Shown: piece after piece, positions 14,152 through 19,825 of the stretch
Numbering within the stretch: position 1 is the first letter of the stretch
How the letters are laid out: the number at the start of each line of letters is the position of its first letter
Assembly: GCA_963976395.1 (NCBI GenBank)
Contig: CAXBLG010000034.1
Span: 1-31,540, forward strand
Length of the DNA stretch: 31,540 nt
Origin: UBA11612 sp963976395
GTDB taxonomy: Bacteria > Pseudomonadota > Alphaproteobacteria > Rhodospirillales > Rhodospirillaceae
Reading direction: 5' to 3'
Translations under genes and position numbers: made by a program
Notes under the pieces: model-generated
The model's input: the letters and a program-made list of their open reading frames with translations, nothing else
What the model was told of the DNA's origin: nothing
The model's database searches: none

Positions 14152-14625
14152 ATGTCAATGATTTATCAATGGCGCGCAGATAGTCGGTTTCCGATCGGAG
14201 CTACGATCGCGGCTGAACGTCTCAGTCAGATTAAAAAACAAAACGGCGAAATCACTCCGCGCGCAGTTGTTGATGACGCTGCCAGCCCAAAGTCTCCGCT
14301 GCATCCGTGTTTCGAATGGGATGATAGCAAAGCGGCTGACGCACATCGCTTGTCGCAAGCTCGCAAGTTGATTGGCAGCATCGTTGTCGCTGAGGTAAAT
14401 GACAAGCCTGTAAAGTATGAGACGCGCGCGTTCGTTCATATCACCGCAGACTCCCCGCGCTACGAGCCTATTCAGGTCGCAATGCGTACCGAATCTATGC
14501 GCGAGGAAGTTATAGATCGTGCGTGGAAAGAAATCGCGATGTGGCGCACGCGCTACAATGCTTACGTAGAGTTTTCCGAGATCATTGACGCAATCGACAT
14601 CACCCGCAGAAAACGGTCTGTGTGA
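14152..14625 (+). CDS. Conserved phage protein of unknown function (157 aa)
   Basis: Starts MSMIYQWRADSRFPIGATIA, has ITPRAVVDDAASPKSPLHPCFEWDD followed by a helix with A-D-A-H-R-L-S-Q-A-R, and ends in a strand-rich part with Y-E-T-R-A-F-V-H-I. I recall the H-P-x-F-E-W-D-D-x-x-A-A pattern from conserved hypothetical proteins of many phages; no function is known to me. A TTG start at 14140 is possible but the ATG at 14152 follows GGGGGA. It stands between the RAMP-like gene and the GG-repeat array, which starts 15 bases after its stop. Confidence 0.7.
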   Translation: MSMIYQWRADSRFPIGATIAAERLSQIKKQNGEITPRAVVDDAASPKSPLHPCFEWDDSKAADAHRLSQARKLIGSIVVAEVNDKPVKYETRAFVHITADSPRYEPIQVAMRTESMREEVIDRAWKEIAMWRTRYNAYVEFSEIIDAIDITRRKRSV

Positions 14626-14639
14626 TCCCGGCGTGCTTC

Positions 14640-15240
14640 GGTTAGGCGCGGCAGGCAAGTTTGGTTGTGGTTAGGTCGGGTAAGTCAGGGATGGTTGGCG
14701 CGGCAGGTGAGGCTGGGTGAGTTCAGGCGGGGGAGTTTGGTCAGGGCATGGCAGGCAAGGTTGGTTCGGGAATGGTCAGGCACAGTGAGGCGGGGGCGGC
14801 GAGGAATGGCATGGCAGGTGAGGTGGGGTCAGGTAAGGATCGGCGGGGTGAGATGTGGTTGGTTGAGGCGCGGCAGGCGTGGCGTTGTTAGTCCGGTTCT
14901 GGTGAGGAGAGCTGTGGCAAGGCAGGTACGGGTTGGTTAGGCGGGTTGGGGTTCGTTGTGGAAGGCACGGCATGGCAGGCAAGGTAGGGTGAGGACGGGA
15001 ACGGATTGGTTCGTTCAGGTCGGTTCTGGTTTGGCAGGTCAGGCGGGGTTGGTAGGGTGGAGCAAGGCCAGTTGAGGCAAGGCAGGTAAGGCACGGTAGG
15101 GGCGGTATGGTCTGTTAGGTTTTGGCAGGCAGGGTGTGGACGGGTTTGGTTGGTTGAGGTCGGTTCCGGTTTGGTAAGGTAAGGCAGGCAAGTCGGGTTT
15201 TGGTAGGGACGGTTAAGTTTTGGTTTGTCACGGCAGGTAA
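14640..15240 (+). repeat. Noncoding array of degenerate GG-led repeats (unit about 4-6 nt)
   Basis: About 600 bases consist of units that open with GG, mostly GGCA, GGCAA, GGTNN and GGTT, with a GG nearly every 5 bases. At 15121-15180 I count 28 G, 20 T, 6 A and 6 C, so the plus strand is extremely G/T-rich. There is no ribosome binding site or plausible protein inside; open frames on both strands (14665-14940 plus, 14888-15268 minus) are by-products of the low complexity. Units vary in length and in the bases after GG, so exact copies are rare. The array starts 15 bases after the 14152 gene and stops 18 bases before a DnaA-domain gene. Confidence 0.9.
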
Positions 15241-15258
15241 AAAAATAGGAGGATTGAA

Positions 15259-15768
15259 ATGAGGACATACGGTTCAGTTGAAGAAATGAGGGAAGAATAT
15301 GCGCGCGTCCGCGCCAGACTGGAGCGCCCAGCTCATGCGATCATCGAGTCTCTGCCGCAGAATATCAGCCCGCCGCCGGCAGAACCGAAGGCCCCGGAGG
15401 TCTGGTGCGTGGAAGTCATAAAGCTTGAGCAGAAGCCAGAGATTTATAAGACCAAAATCTGGTGGCACGAAGTCATCGACGTGGTGGAGGAGGAGGTCGG
15501 CATAGCAGCCTTCGACTTCATGGGACCGCGCCGCAATCAGCATCTGCTACAGGCTCGACTCTTGGTCTATGCTTTGGCGGCTGACTGCTGCACGCACCTC
15601 AGTCTGGCCGCGATCGGCAGACTGGCGAATAAAGACCATACGACGATCATGCACGGGGCTCCAAAGGGTCGCCTGCACCCTGCCTACCAAAAACTAAAGA
15701 CGGCCCTCCTGAGCCGTCTTAGCCCGCCTAGCGGCGATCCCGAATTAGGGGAAAGTGGTGGGGGGTAA
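15259..15768 (+). CDS. DnaA domain IV-type DNA-binding protein
   Basis: Residues 72-137 match DnaA domain IV: R90-R-N-Q-H-L-L-Q-A-R-L-L-V-Y-A-L, then S-L-A-A-I-G-R-L-A-N-K-D-H-T-T-I-M-H-G. The D-H-T-T motif contacts DnaA boxes in bacterial DnaA. The AAA+ ATPase domain is absent, so it cannot unwind an origin by itself. The first 70 residues (PPPAEP, VEVIKLEQKP) are unlike DnaA. The ATG has AGGAGG 6 bases upstream. It may bind the phage origin, decoy host DnaA sites, or bind the GG array beside it. It ends in a terminator shared with the opposite gene. Confidence 0.85.
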   Translation: MRTYGSVEEMREEYARVRARLERPAHAIIESLPQNISPPPAEPKAPEVWCVEVIKLEQKPEIYKTKIWWHEVIDVVEEEVGIAAFDFMGPRRNQHLLQARLLVYALAADCCTHLSLAAIGRLANKDHTTIMHGAPKGRLHPAYQKLKTALLSRLSPPSGDPELGESGGG

Positions 15769-15778
15769 TTCCCCCACC
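15757..15778. terminator. Bidirectional terminator between convergent genes
   Basis: GGTGGGGG (15757-15764) pairs perfectly with CCCCCACC (15771-15778) around a 6-base loop that holds the TAA stop of the DnaA-like gene. It separates two genes facing each other. T-runs on either side are short. A second stem, AAGACGGC (15697-15704) with GCCGTCTT (15713-15720), lies inside the end of the gene. Confidence 0.6.
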
Positions 15779-15780
15779 GT

Positions 15781-16125
15781 TTAGTACGCAGGGACGTCGC
15801 CGCAATCTATGCCGGCGTCTCGCAGTTTCTGGGCAGCAGACCGGGCTGCCTTTCGCAATTTTCTAAATCGGTCAGCGGACAATTGTCCGCACCGAACGGC
15901 GTCATCTGAGCTTGCCAAATAGGTCGATCCCTCCAGCGCATCTGCGAGCGCGGTCTCCGATCCTTGCGGGACCAGTAGGGTCACCTGTTTGTGGTTCTTG
16001 CTGTAAACCTTGATGGCCTCCACGACCGATATGTCGATTTCGAGAGCATCTGCGATGCAGTCGGGAACACCAATGAGGCGATCCTCGATGATCTCCCATT
16101 CTGTAGGCGTAAACGTGAAAAACAT
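15781..16125 (-). CDS. Hypothetical protein (114 aa)
   Basis: The ATG at 16125 has GGAG 6 bases upstream; an earlier ATG at 16137 has none. The product begins MFFTFTPTEWEIIEDRLIG and includes VPDCIADALE, a Val/Leu-rich strand region QVTLLVPQG and a basic helix RFRKLRKAARSAAQKLR. It may be a small helical DNA- or RNA-binding protein, but no family is recognised. It is transcribed leftwards with the gene at 16173, out of step with the surrounding rightward genes. Confidence 0.62.
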   Translation of the reverse strand: MFFTFTPTEWEIIEDRLIGVPDCIADALEIDISVVEAIKVYSKNHKQVTLLVPQGSETALADALEGSTYLASSDDAVRCGQLSADRFRKLRKAARSAAQKLRDAGIDCGDVPAY

Positions 16126-16149
16126 GGTGGTCTCCATCGGTTGGTAGGA

Positions 16150-16165
16150 GGGGGCCGAAGCCCCC
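16150..16165 (-). terminator. Stable UUCG hairpin between two leftward genes
   Basis: On the minus strand GGGGGC-TTCG-GCCCCC forms a 6-base stem with the very stable UUCG loop. It follows the stop of the 16173 gene and lies just before the start of the next leftward gene. No T-run follows, so it may stabilise or punctuate the message rather than end it fully. Confidence 0.4.
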
Positions 16166-16172
16166 GTTCAGG

Positions 16173-16418
16173 TTAAGAGAACTGGCGGTTGAAACCATCG
16201 GCGCAGAGGGCGACGATATTGCCAAGCTCGTCAGTGCCGGCAGCGAGGACGGCCACGCCACGGGCGCTCTTGATGGGGGCGCGGGAGTCGATCTTGCCGC
16301 TGCGGAAGTGAACGAGGCGAGCCTTCTTAGCGATCTCGCGGTCGGACACGCCGTAGACACGGATGCCATTGGTCTTCGAGAAGGCGATCCATTCGAGGGT
16401 GAGCTGGGTCTTGGTCAT
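16173..16418 (-). CDS. Hypothetical protein (81 aa)
   Basis: The ATG at 16418 follows GGAG by 6 bases. The product MTKTQLTLEWIAFSKTNGIRV continues with VYGVSDREIAKKARLVHFRS and a Val/Ala-rich end GVAVLAAGTDELGNIVALCA. It looks like a small mixed alpha/beta protein; no family is recognised. It is the first gene of a two-gene leftward unit expressed from the region around the 16455-16471 palindrome. The frame is open further upstream, but that stretch lacks a ribosome binding site. Confidence 0.6.
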   Translation of the reverse strand: MTKTQLTLEWIAFSKTNGIRVYGVSDREIAKKARLVHFRSGKIDSRAPIKSARGVAVLAAGTDELGNIVALCADGFNRQFS

Positions 16419-16454
16419 GTCTATCTCCATCAGGTATCGAATCAACACAGACAC

Positions 16455-16471
16455 TATGGCATAATGCCATA
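16455..16471. promoter_or_regulatory. Operator-like palindrome between divergent genes
   Basis: TATGGCA-TAA-TGCCATA is a perfect palindrome with 7-base arms. It lies between a leftward gene pair and the small rightward membrane peptide gene, with a CATAAT at its centre that could serve as a -10 box. A repressor bound here could control both directions. Confidence 0.45.
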
Positions 16472-16511
16472 TACGATGCAACAGCTAAAATAGAAAAAAG
16501 GAGAAAAAAAT

Positions 16512-16601
16512 ATGGACCCGGTGTTGATTGTCATGCTGATCGTGTTCGTGGGCTTCCCTTTAGCCATCCTTCTGGTGGCGTGGATGTGGCCCGTTGAGTA
16601 G
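16512..16601 (+). CDS. 29-residue single-helix membrane peptide
   Basis: The short frame encodes MDPVLIVMLIVFVGFPLAIL followed by LVAWMWPVE and a stop. GGAG lies 8 bases upstream in an A-rich tract, a convincing ribosome binding site. Twenty or more consecutive apolar residues make a single transmembrane helix. It is not long enough to be an ordinary enzyme; possibilities are a holin/antiholin fragment, a small regulator of a membrane protein, or a superinfection-exclusion peptide. It lies just before the late promoter, in the gap before the terminase genes. The composition and the ribosome binding site argue that it is translated. Confidence 0.6.
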   Translation: MDPVLIVMLIVFVGFPLAILLVAWMWPVE

Positions 16602-16617
16602 CTTTTCCTGCTGAAAG

Positions 16618-16626
16618 TGCTATACT
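16618..16626 (+). promoter_or_regulatory. Extended -10 promoter for the late operon
   Basis: TG-C-TATACT is an extended -10 element with five of six matches in the hexamer. No convincing -35 box lies at the right distance. Transcription would begin near 16633, exactly where the foldable leader begins. Similar strings occur at 26542-26551 (GTGCTAAGAT) and 30549-30558 (GTGGTATTTT). Confidence 0.5.
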
Positions 16627-16632
16627 ATCTGT

Positions 16633-16750
16633 AGTGCGGGGAGCTTTGAAAGCTACCGCCTTAGCGATCTACCCGGTGTGTCGAGCGTCTTTACCTGCAC
16701 TCTGTCGCAATGATCGCCACGCGGCGCCAAGAACGTGAGGGCTCCGCACT
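16633..16750 (+). ncRNA. Structured leader RNA candidate upstream of terminase
   Basis: AGTGCGG (16633-16639) pairs perfectly with CCGCACT (16744-16750) to close a 118-base unit. Inside are AGCTT-TGA-AAGCT (16642-16654), GCGATC (16664-16669) with GATCGC (16712-16717), and CACG (16718-16721) with CGTG (16734-16737), which together fold into a multi-branch junction. GCGG (16636-16639) can alternatively pair with CCGC (16656-16659), giving a possible switch. The unit ends just before the GGGGGA ribosome binding site of the small terminase. It could be a leader, a put-like antitermination RNA or a separate RNA; it is not a tRNA. Confidence 0.45.
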
Positions 16751-16761
16751 TGGGGGATACG

Positions 16762-17313
16762 ATGGACGAAGATACCGATACGACAAAGACCGAAAAGCCC
16801 AAACGCAAAGCCAAGTCTCGCAAAGCCCCTTTCGGGGTCATAGAGGGCGGAAAGGCCGACGAGCCTCGTCCAGTTGGTCGTCCTACCAAGTATCACCCCA
16901 GCATGTTGCCAAAGATCATGGAGCTTGCAGCCAATGGAGCCAGCAAGGTTGAGATAGCTGTAGAACTAGGTGTTACTAGAGCTACGCTATATCAATGGAT
17001 GCAAGAAATGGAAGAATTTTCCGACACCATGCAAAAAGCGGAAGAATTGGCGCAGGCTTGGTGGGAAAAAATGGGGAGGTCGGCCACATTTGGGGCTTTC
17101 CCGGCATTCAACTCAGCCGCGTTCATCTTTCAAATGAAGAACAGGTTCCGAAAAGACTGGCAGGACATCAAGCAGACTGAGCTGACCGGAGCCAATGGCG
17201 GGGCAATTGAGCTGATCGCCAGAGCGGTCGAGGTAGACCATCTGGACGACGACCAGTTAGAGGCGCTGGAGCAGGCTCTCATCGAGTTCAAGGACGATGA
17301 GAAGGCCGGATGA
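16762..17313 (+). CDS. terS: Small terminase subunit
   Basis: The ATG at 16762 follows GGGGGATACG; the frame is open upstream to 16735 but there reads unlike protein. The N-terminus is highly basic (KPKRKAKSRKAPF). Then comes a helix-turn-helix, GASKVEIAVELGVTRATLYQWM, which would recognise the packaging site. It continues with ALAQAWWEKMG-type helices for oligomerisation and an acidic C-terminus. It would form a ring that selects viral DNA and hands it to the large subunit. The stop overlaps the next start as ATGA. The position and domain order leave little doubt. Confidence 0.87.
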   Translation: MDEDTDTTKTEKPKRKAKSRKAPFGVIEGGKADEPRPVGRPTKYHPSMLPKIMELAANGASKVEIAVELGVTRATLYQWMQEMEEFSDTMQKAEELAQAWWEKMGRSATFGAFPAFNSAAFIFQMKNRFRKDWQDIKQTELTGANGGAIELIARAVEVDHLDDDQLEALEQALIEFKDDEKAG

Positions 17314-18944
17314 GCGTCGCCATCATCAAAGGCCAGAAGATCGACCTCGATAAGTCGCTCCTCAAGATCGACGCGCTCAAAAACGAGCGGAGCCTTTATC
17401 GGTTTCTCCAGAACGGCTGGAGGTATATCGACCCGAGCCCGTTTACGGATGGTTGGCCGATCGAAGCCGTAGCCGAGCATCTACAGGCGGTCTGTGACGG
17501 GGAGCTGAGGCGGCTCATCATTAACATCCCGCCTCGGTGCGCCAAGTCCTCGCTGACCTCGGTGGCCTTCCCGGCATGGGTCTGGACCCAGAAGCAGATC
17601 AGCCCGACTTCCGGGCCGGGCGTTCAGTTCCTCCACGCCAGCTATGCCCAGCAGCTCGCCCTGCGCGACTCGGTGAAATGCCGGCGTCTGATCGAAAGCC
17701 CTTGGTACAAGGAGCGGTGGGGTGACAGATTTAGTCTCACAGGCGACCAAAACACGAAGACTCGCTTTGACAACACCTCCGGCGGCTCGCGTCTCTCCAC
17801 GTCTGTTGGCTCTGCGCTTACGGGCGAAGGCGGCTCGATTATCGTGGTTGACGATCCGAACGCGGCCCAAGAAGCCTTCAGCGAAGCCACAATTGAAACT
17901 ACGATCGAATGGTGGGATTCGGCGCTCTCGACCCGCCTCAATGACCCTAAGACCGGCGCGTTCGTAGTCATCCAGCAGCGCCTGTCCGAGGAAGACCTGA
18001 CCGGGCACATCCTGTCTAAGGATAAGGGCGAGTGGACGCACCTGATGCTGCCCATGCGCTATGAGCCTGAGCGCAGCTTCGTCACCTCGATCGGCTGGAA
18101 AGACCCGAGAGAGGAAGCCGGGCAGCTTCTGTGGCCTGAGCGGTTCGGCGAGCAGGAAGTGGACATCCTCGAACGCCAGCTTGGTCCGTGGGCGGCTGCC
18201 GGCCAGCTTCAGCAGCGTCCTGAGCCGAAGGGCGGCGGCGTCATCAAGCGCGAGTGGTGGCAGCTCTGGGAGCGGGACGAGTACCCGCCGATCGAATACA
18301 CGATCGCCAGTCTCGATACTGCCTACACGACGAAGACCGAGAACGACTTCTCAGCCTTGACCGTCTGGGGCGTCTTCAGTGGCGGCGACCAGAAGGCGAT
18401 GGCGAACCGGATTGTGACGCCTGATGGTGAGCTGACCAGCTCGATCAAGCGCACCTATACCGAGGAGCATCCGCGCGTCATGCTCCTGTATGCTTGGCAG
18501 GCCCGGCTGGAGCTGCATGAGCTGGTCGAGAAGGTCATGGAGACGTACCGGACGACTAAGGGCTTCGACAAGCTCCTGATCGAGAACAAGGCGGCTGGGC
18601 ACTCGGTGGCGCAGGAACTCCGCCGGCTGTACGGCCATGAGGACTTCGCCGTCCAGCTCGTTGACCCGAAGGGGCAGGACAAGCTTGCCCGGCTCTATAG
18701 CGTCCAGCATCTGTTTGCCGAGGGTCTGATCTACGCGCCCGATCGTGCATGGGCCGATATGGTCATCACCCAGACGGGCCACTTCCCCAAGGGCAAGCAC
18801 GACGACCTTGTGGACACGGTGAGCATGGGTCTGCGGCACCTGCGCGAGCTGGGCCTGCTGGTCCGTGGCGCTGAATGGACGGCTGACATTCAAGACCAGA
18901 TGCGGCACACCGGTGCTCCGCCGAAGCCGCTTTATCCAATCTAA
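17310..18944 (+). CDS. terL: Large terminase subunit (packaging ATPase/nuclease)
   Basis: The 544-residue product has a Walker A variant with P-P-R-C-A-K-S-S (about residues 74-81) and a Walker B strand IIVVDDP (about 177-183), typical of phage packaging motors. The nuclease half has S-L-D-T-A-Y (about 334-339) and H-D-D-L-V-D-T-V (about 497-504), which hold the metal-binding aspartates of the RNase H-like fold. It cuts concatemers and pumps DNA into the prohead through the portal. The ATGA overlap with terS implies coupled translation. Everything expected for an active enzyme is visible. Confidence 0.95.
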   Translation: MSVAIIKGQKIDLDKSLLKIDALKNERSLYRFLQNGWRYIDPSPFTDGWPIEAVAEHLQAVCDGELRRLIINIPPRCAKSSLTSVAFPAWVWTQKQISPTSGPGVQFLHASYAQQLALRDSVKCRRLIESPWYKERWGDRFSLTGDQNTKTRFDNTSGGSRLSTSVGSALTGEGGSIIVVDDPNAAQEAFSEATIETTIEWWDSALSTRLNDPKTGAFVVIQQRLSEEDLTGHILSKDKGEWTHLMLPMRYEPERSFVTSIGWKDPREEAGQLLWPERFGEQEVDILERQLGPWAAAGQLQQRPEPKGGGVIKREWWQLWERDEYPPIEYTIASLDTAYTTKTENDFSALTVWGVFSGGDQKAMANRIVTPDGELTSSIKRTYTEEHPRVMLLYAWQARLELHELVEKVMETYRTTKGFDKLLIENKAAGHSVAQELRRLYGHEDFAVQLVDPKGQDKLARLYSVQHLFAEGLIYAPDRAWADMVITQTGHFPKGKHDDLVDTVSMGLRHLRELGLLVRGAEWTADIQDQMRHTGAPPKPLYPI

Positions 18945-18949
18945 TTCGC

Positions 18950-18978
18950 TTGCGTTAAGCTGTTTAGTGTTGTAAAGT
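18950..18978 (+). promoter_or_regulatory. Weak sigma70-like promoter
   Basis: TTGCGT (18950-18955), 17 bases, then TAAAGT (18973-18978). The -35 box matches three of six and the -10 box four of six. It would serve the small genes starting at 19002. Confidence 0.3.
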
Positions 18979-19001
18979 ATTCGTCTCGATAGGAGGGCCG
19001 A

Positions 19002-19349
19002 ATGCTGAAGATTGGATTGATAGCGACACTAACGGCCATCACGCCTGTACAGGTCAAATCTTGGGCGACTGGTGACTGCACTCTCGATAACGGCGAGAAG
19101 TTCTTCTACGCCATCCACCAGAGCCGGGGCTTCGTCTCGTTCGATGATGGACGGCAGCGTGAAGCCTTCTCCGAGCGGGTGCAGGAAGGCGGCAGAGACT
19201 TTGGCGTCATCCGTCACATTGGAGCTGAGGCGAATGTGACGCTGGTCGTGGACCTCGACACGGGGCGTGGCTACATGGTCGTTAAGAACGACAATGGCAA
19301 AGAAGTGAAGGGCAATGCGTACTGCGTGATGAAGAGCGTCAGACGATAA
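19002..19349 (+). CDS. Small secreted protein of unknown function (115 aa)
   Basis: The ATG follows AGGAGG by 5 bases. The N-terminus MLKIGLIATLTAITPVQVKS looks like a signal peptide, followed by W-A-T-G-D-C. The rest is beta-rich (FYAIHQSRGFVSFDD, NVTLVVDLDTGRGYMVV) and ends with a second cysteine near residue 108. The two cysteines could form a disulfide in the periplasm. I do not recognise a family. It sits between terminase and portal genes, where phages often carry accessory moron-like genes, and has its own candidate promoter. Confidence 0.6.
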   Translation: MLKIGLIATLTAITPVQVKSWATGDCTLDNGEKFFYAIHQSRGFVSFDDGRQREAFSERVQEGGRDFGVIRHIGAEANVTLVVDLDTGRGYMVVKNDNGKEVKGNAYCVMKSVRR

Positions 19350-19359
19350 GGAGATTGAT

Positions 19360-19566
19360 ATGAGCGATGATCTTGTGACGCGGTTACGCCGTTATCCGTA
19401 TGACTTTACGGAAGAAGCCGCCGACCGCATTGAGCGACTGGAGGCGGCGCTGCGTGATGTGATTGACAGCTGGGATTGGTGGCAAGTGGACACATACGAC
19501 AGATGTGCATCTGTTCCGGGTGATGCGATTGCTACCGCCCGCGCTGCGCTGGAGGGGAAAGACTAA
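19360..19566 (+). CDS. Small phage protein with coiled-coil motif (68 aa)
   Basis: Begins MSDDLVTRLRRYPYDFTEEA, then A-D-R-I-E-R-L-E-A-A-L-R-D-V-I. The pattern A-D-R-I-E-x-L-E is widespread in small phage proteins, usually annotated as hypothetical. The middle contains W-D-W-W-Q. AAGGAG precedes the ATG by about 7 bases, 10 bases after the previous stop. It is likely part of a moron-like cluster between terminase and portal. Function unknown. Confidence 0.68.
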   Translation: MSDDLVTRLRRYPYDFTEEAADRIERLEAALRDVIDSWDWWQVDTYDRCASVPGDAIATARAALEGKD

Positions 19567-19568
19567 CC

Positions 19569-19591
19569 TGTGATATACACAAGCACTTGTG
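19569..19591. other. Overlapping dyads upstream of the 19610 gene
   Basis: TGTG-ATATA-CACA (19569-19581) and CACAAG-CA-CTTGTG (19578-19591) overlap in the gap between two genes. They look like operator half-sites but no matching regulator can be named. Confidence 0.3.
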
Positions 19592-19609
19592 AAGTTTAAG
19601 GGTAGGGCA

Positions 19610-19822
19610 ATGCAAAGGGTTCTGGCGCAGGCTGTGATTGACGTGGTGAGGGCTCCGACCCCCACCACGGTTGGCTGCTTCAAGGTCGAGGTCTGGGGCA
19701 AGCCGCCCCATGACTACGTGCGTCACTATGAAATCCTAGCAAAAACCGATACAATGGCCGCTCAGGAAGGCATCCAGCGTTTTGTGTCCGAAATGGAGAA
19801 GCTGGAAGCCCAAGAGGGTTAG
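19610..19822 (+). CDS. Hypothetical protein (70 aa)
   Basis: The ATG at 19610 is preferred over a GTG at 19589 because AGGGTAGGG lies just before it. The product MQRVLAQAVIDVVRA continues with CFKVEVWGKPPHDYVRHYEI and a helix with MAAQEGIQRFVSEMEKL. It is a small alpha/beta protein, possibly similar to other phage accessory proteins; no family is recognised. It ends 3 bases before the portal start, so it is expressed with the head genes. Confidence 0.62.
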   Translation: MQRVLAQAVIDVVRAPTPTTVGCFKVEVWGKPPHDYVRHYEILAKTDTMAAQEGIQRFVSEMEKLEAQEG

Positions 19823-19825
19823 CCC

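Noticed and set aside
14640..15240. CRISPR array
   Set aside because: There are no direct repeats of 20-40 bases separated by unique spacers; the units are only 4-6 bases and variable, and no cas operon is present.
14665..15268. Open frames on both strands across the GG array
   Set aside because: They have no ribosome binding sites that fit, their products are low-complexity Trp/Arg/Gly or Pro/Thr/Asn strings, and they follow from the scarcity of stop codons in this composition.
16633..16750. tRNA with a 7-base acceptor-like stem
   Set aside because: No T-loop, anticodon arm or D-loop pattern is present and the length is 118 bases.
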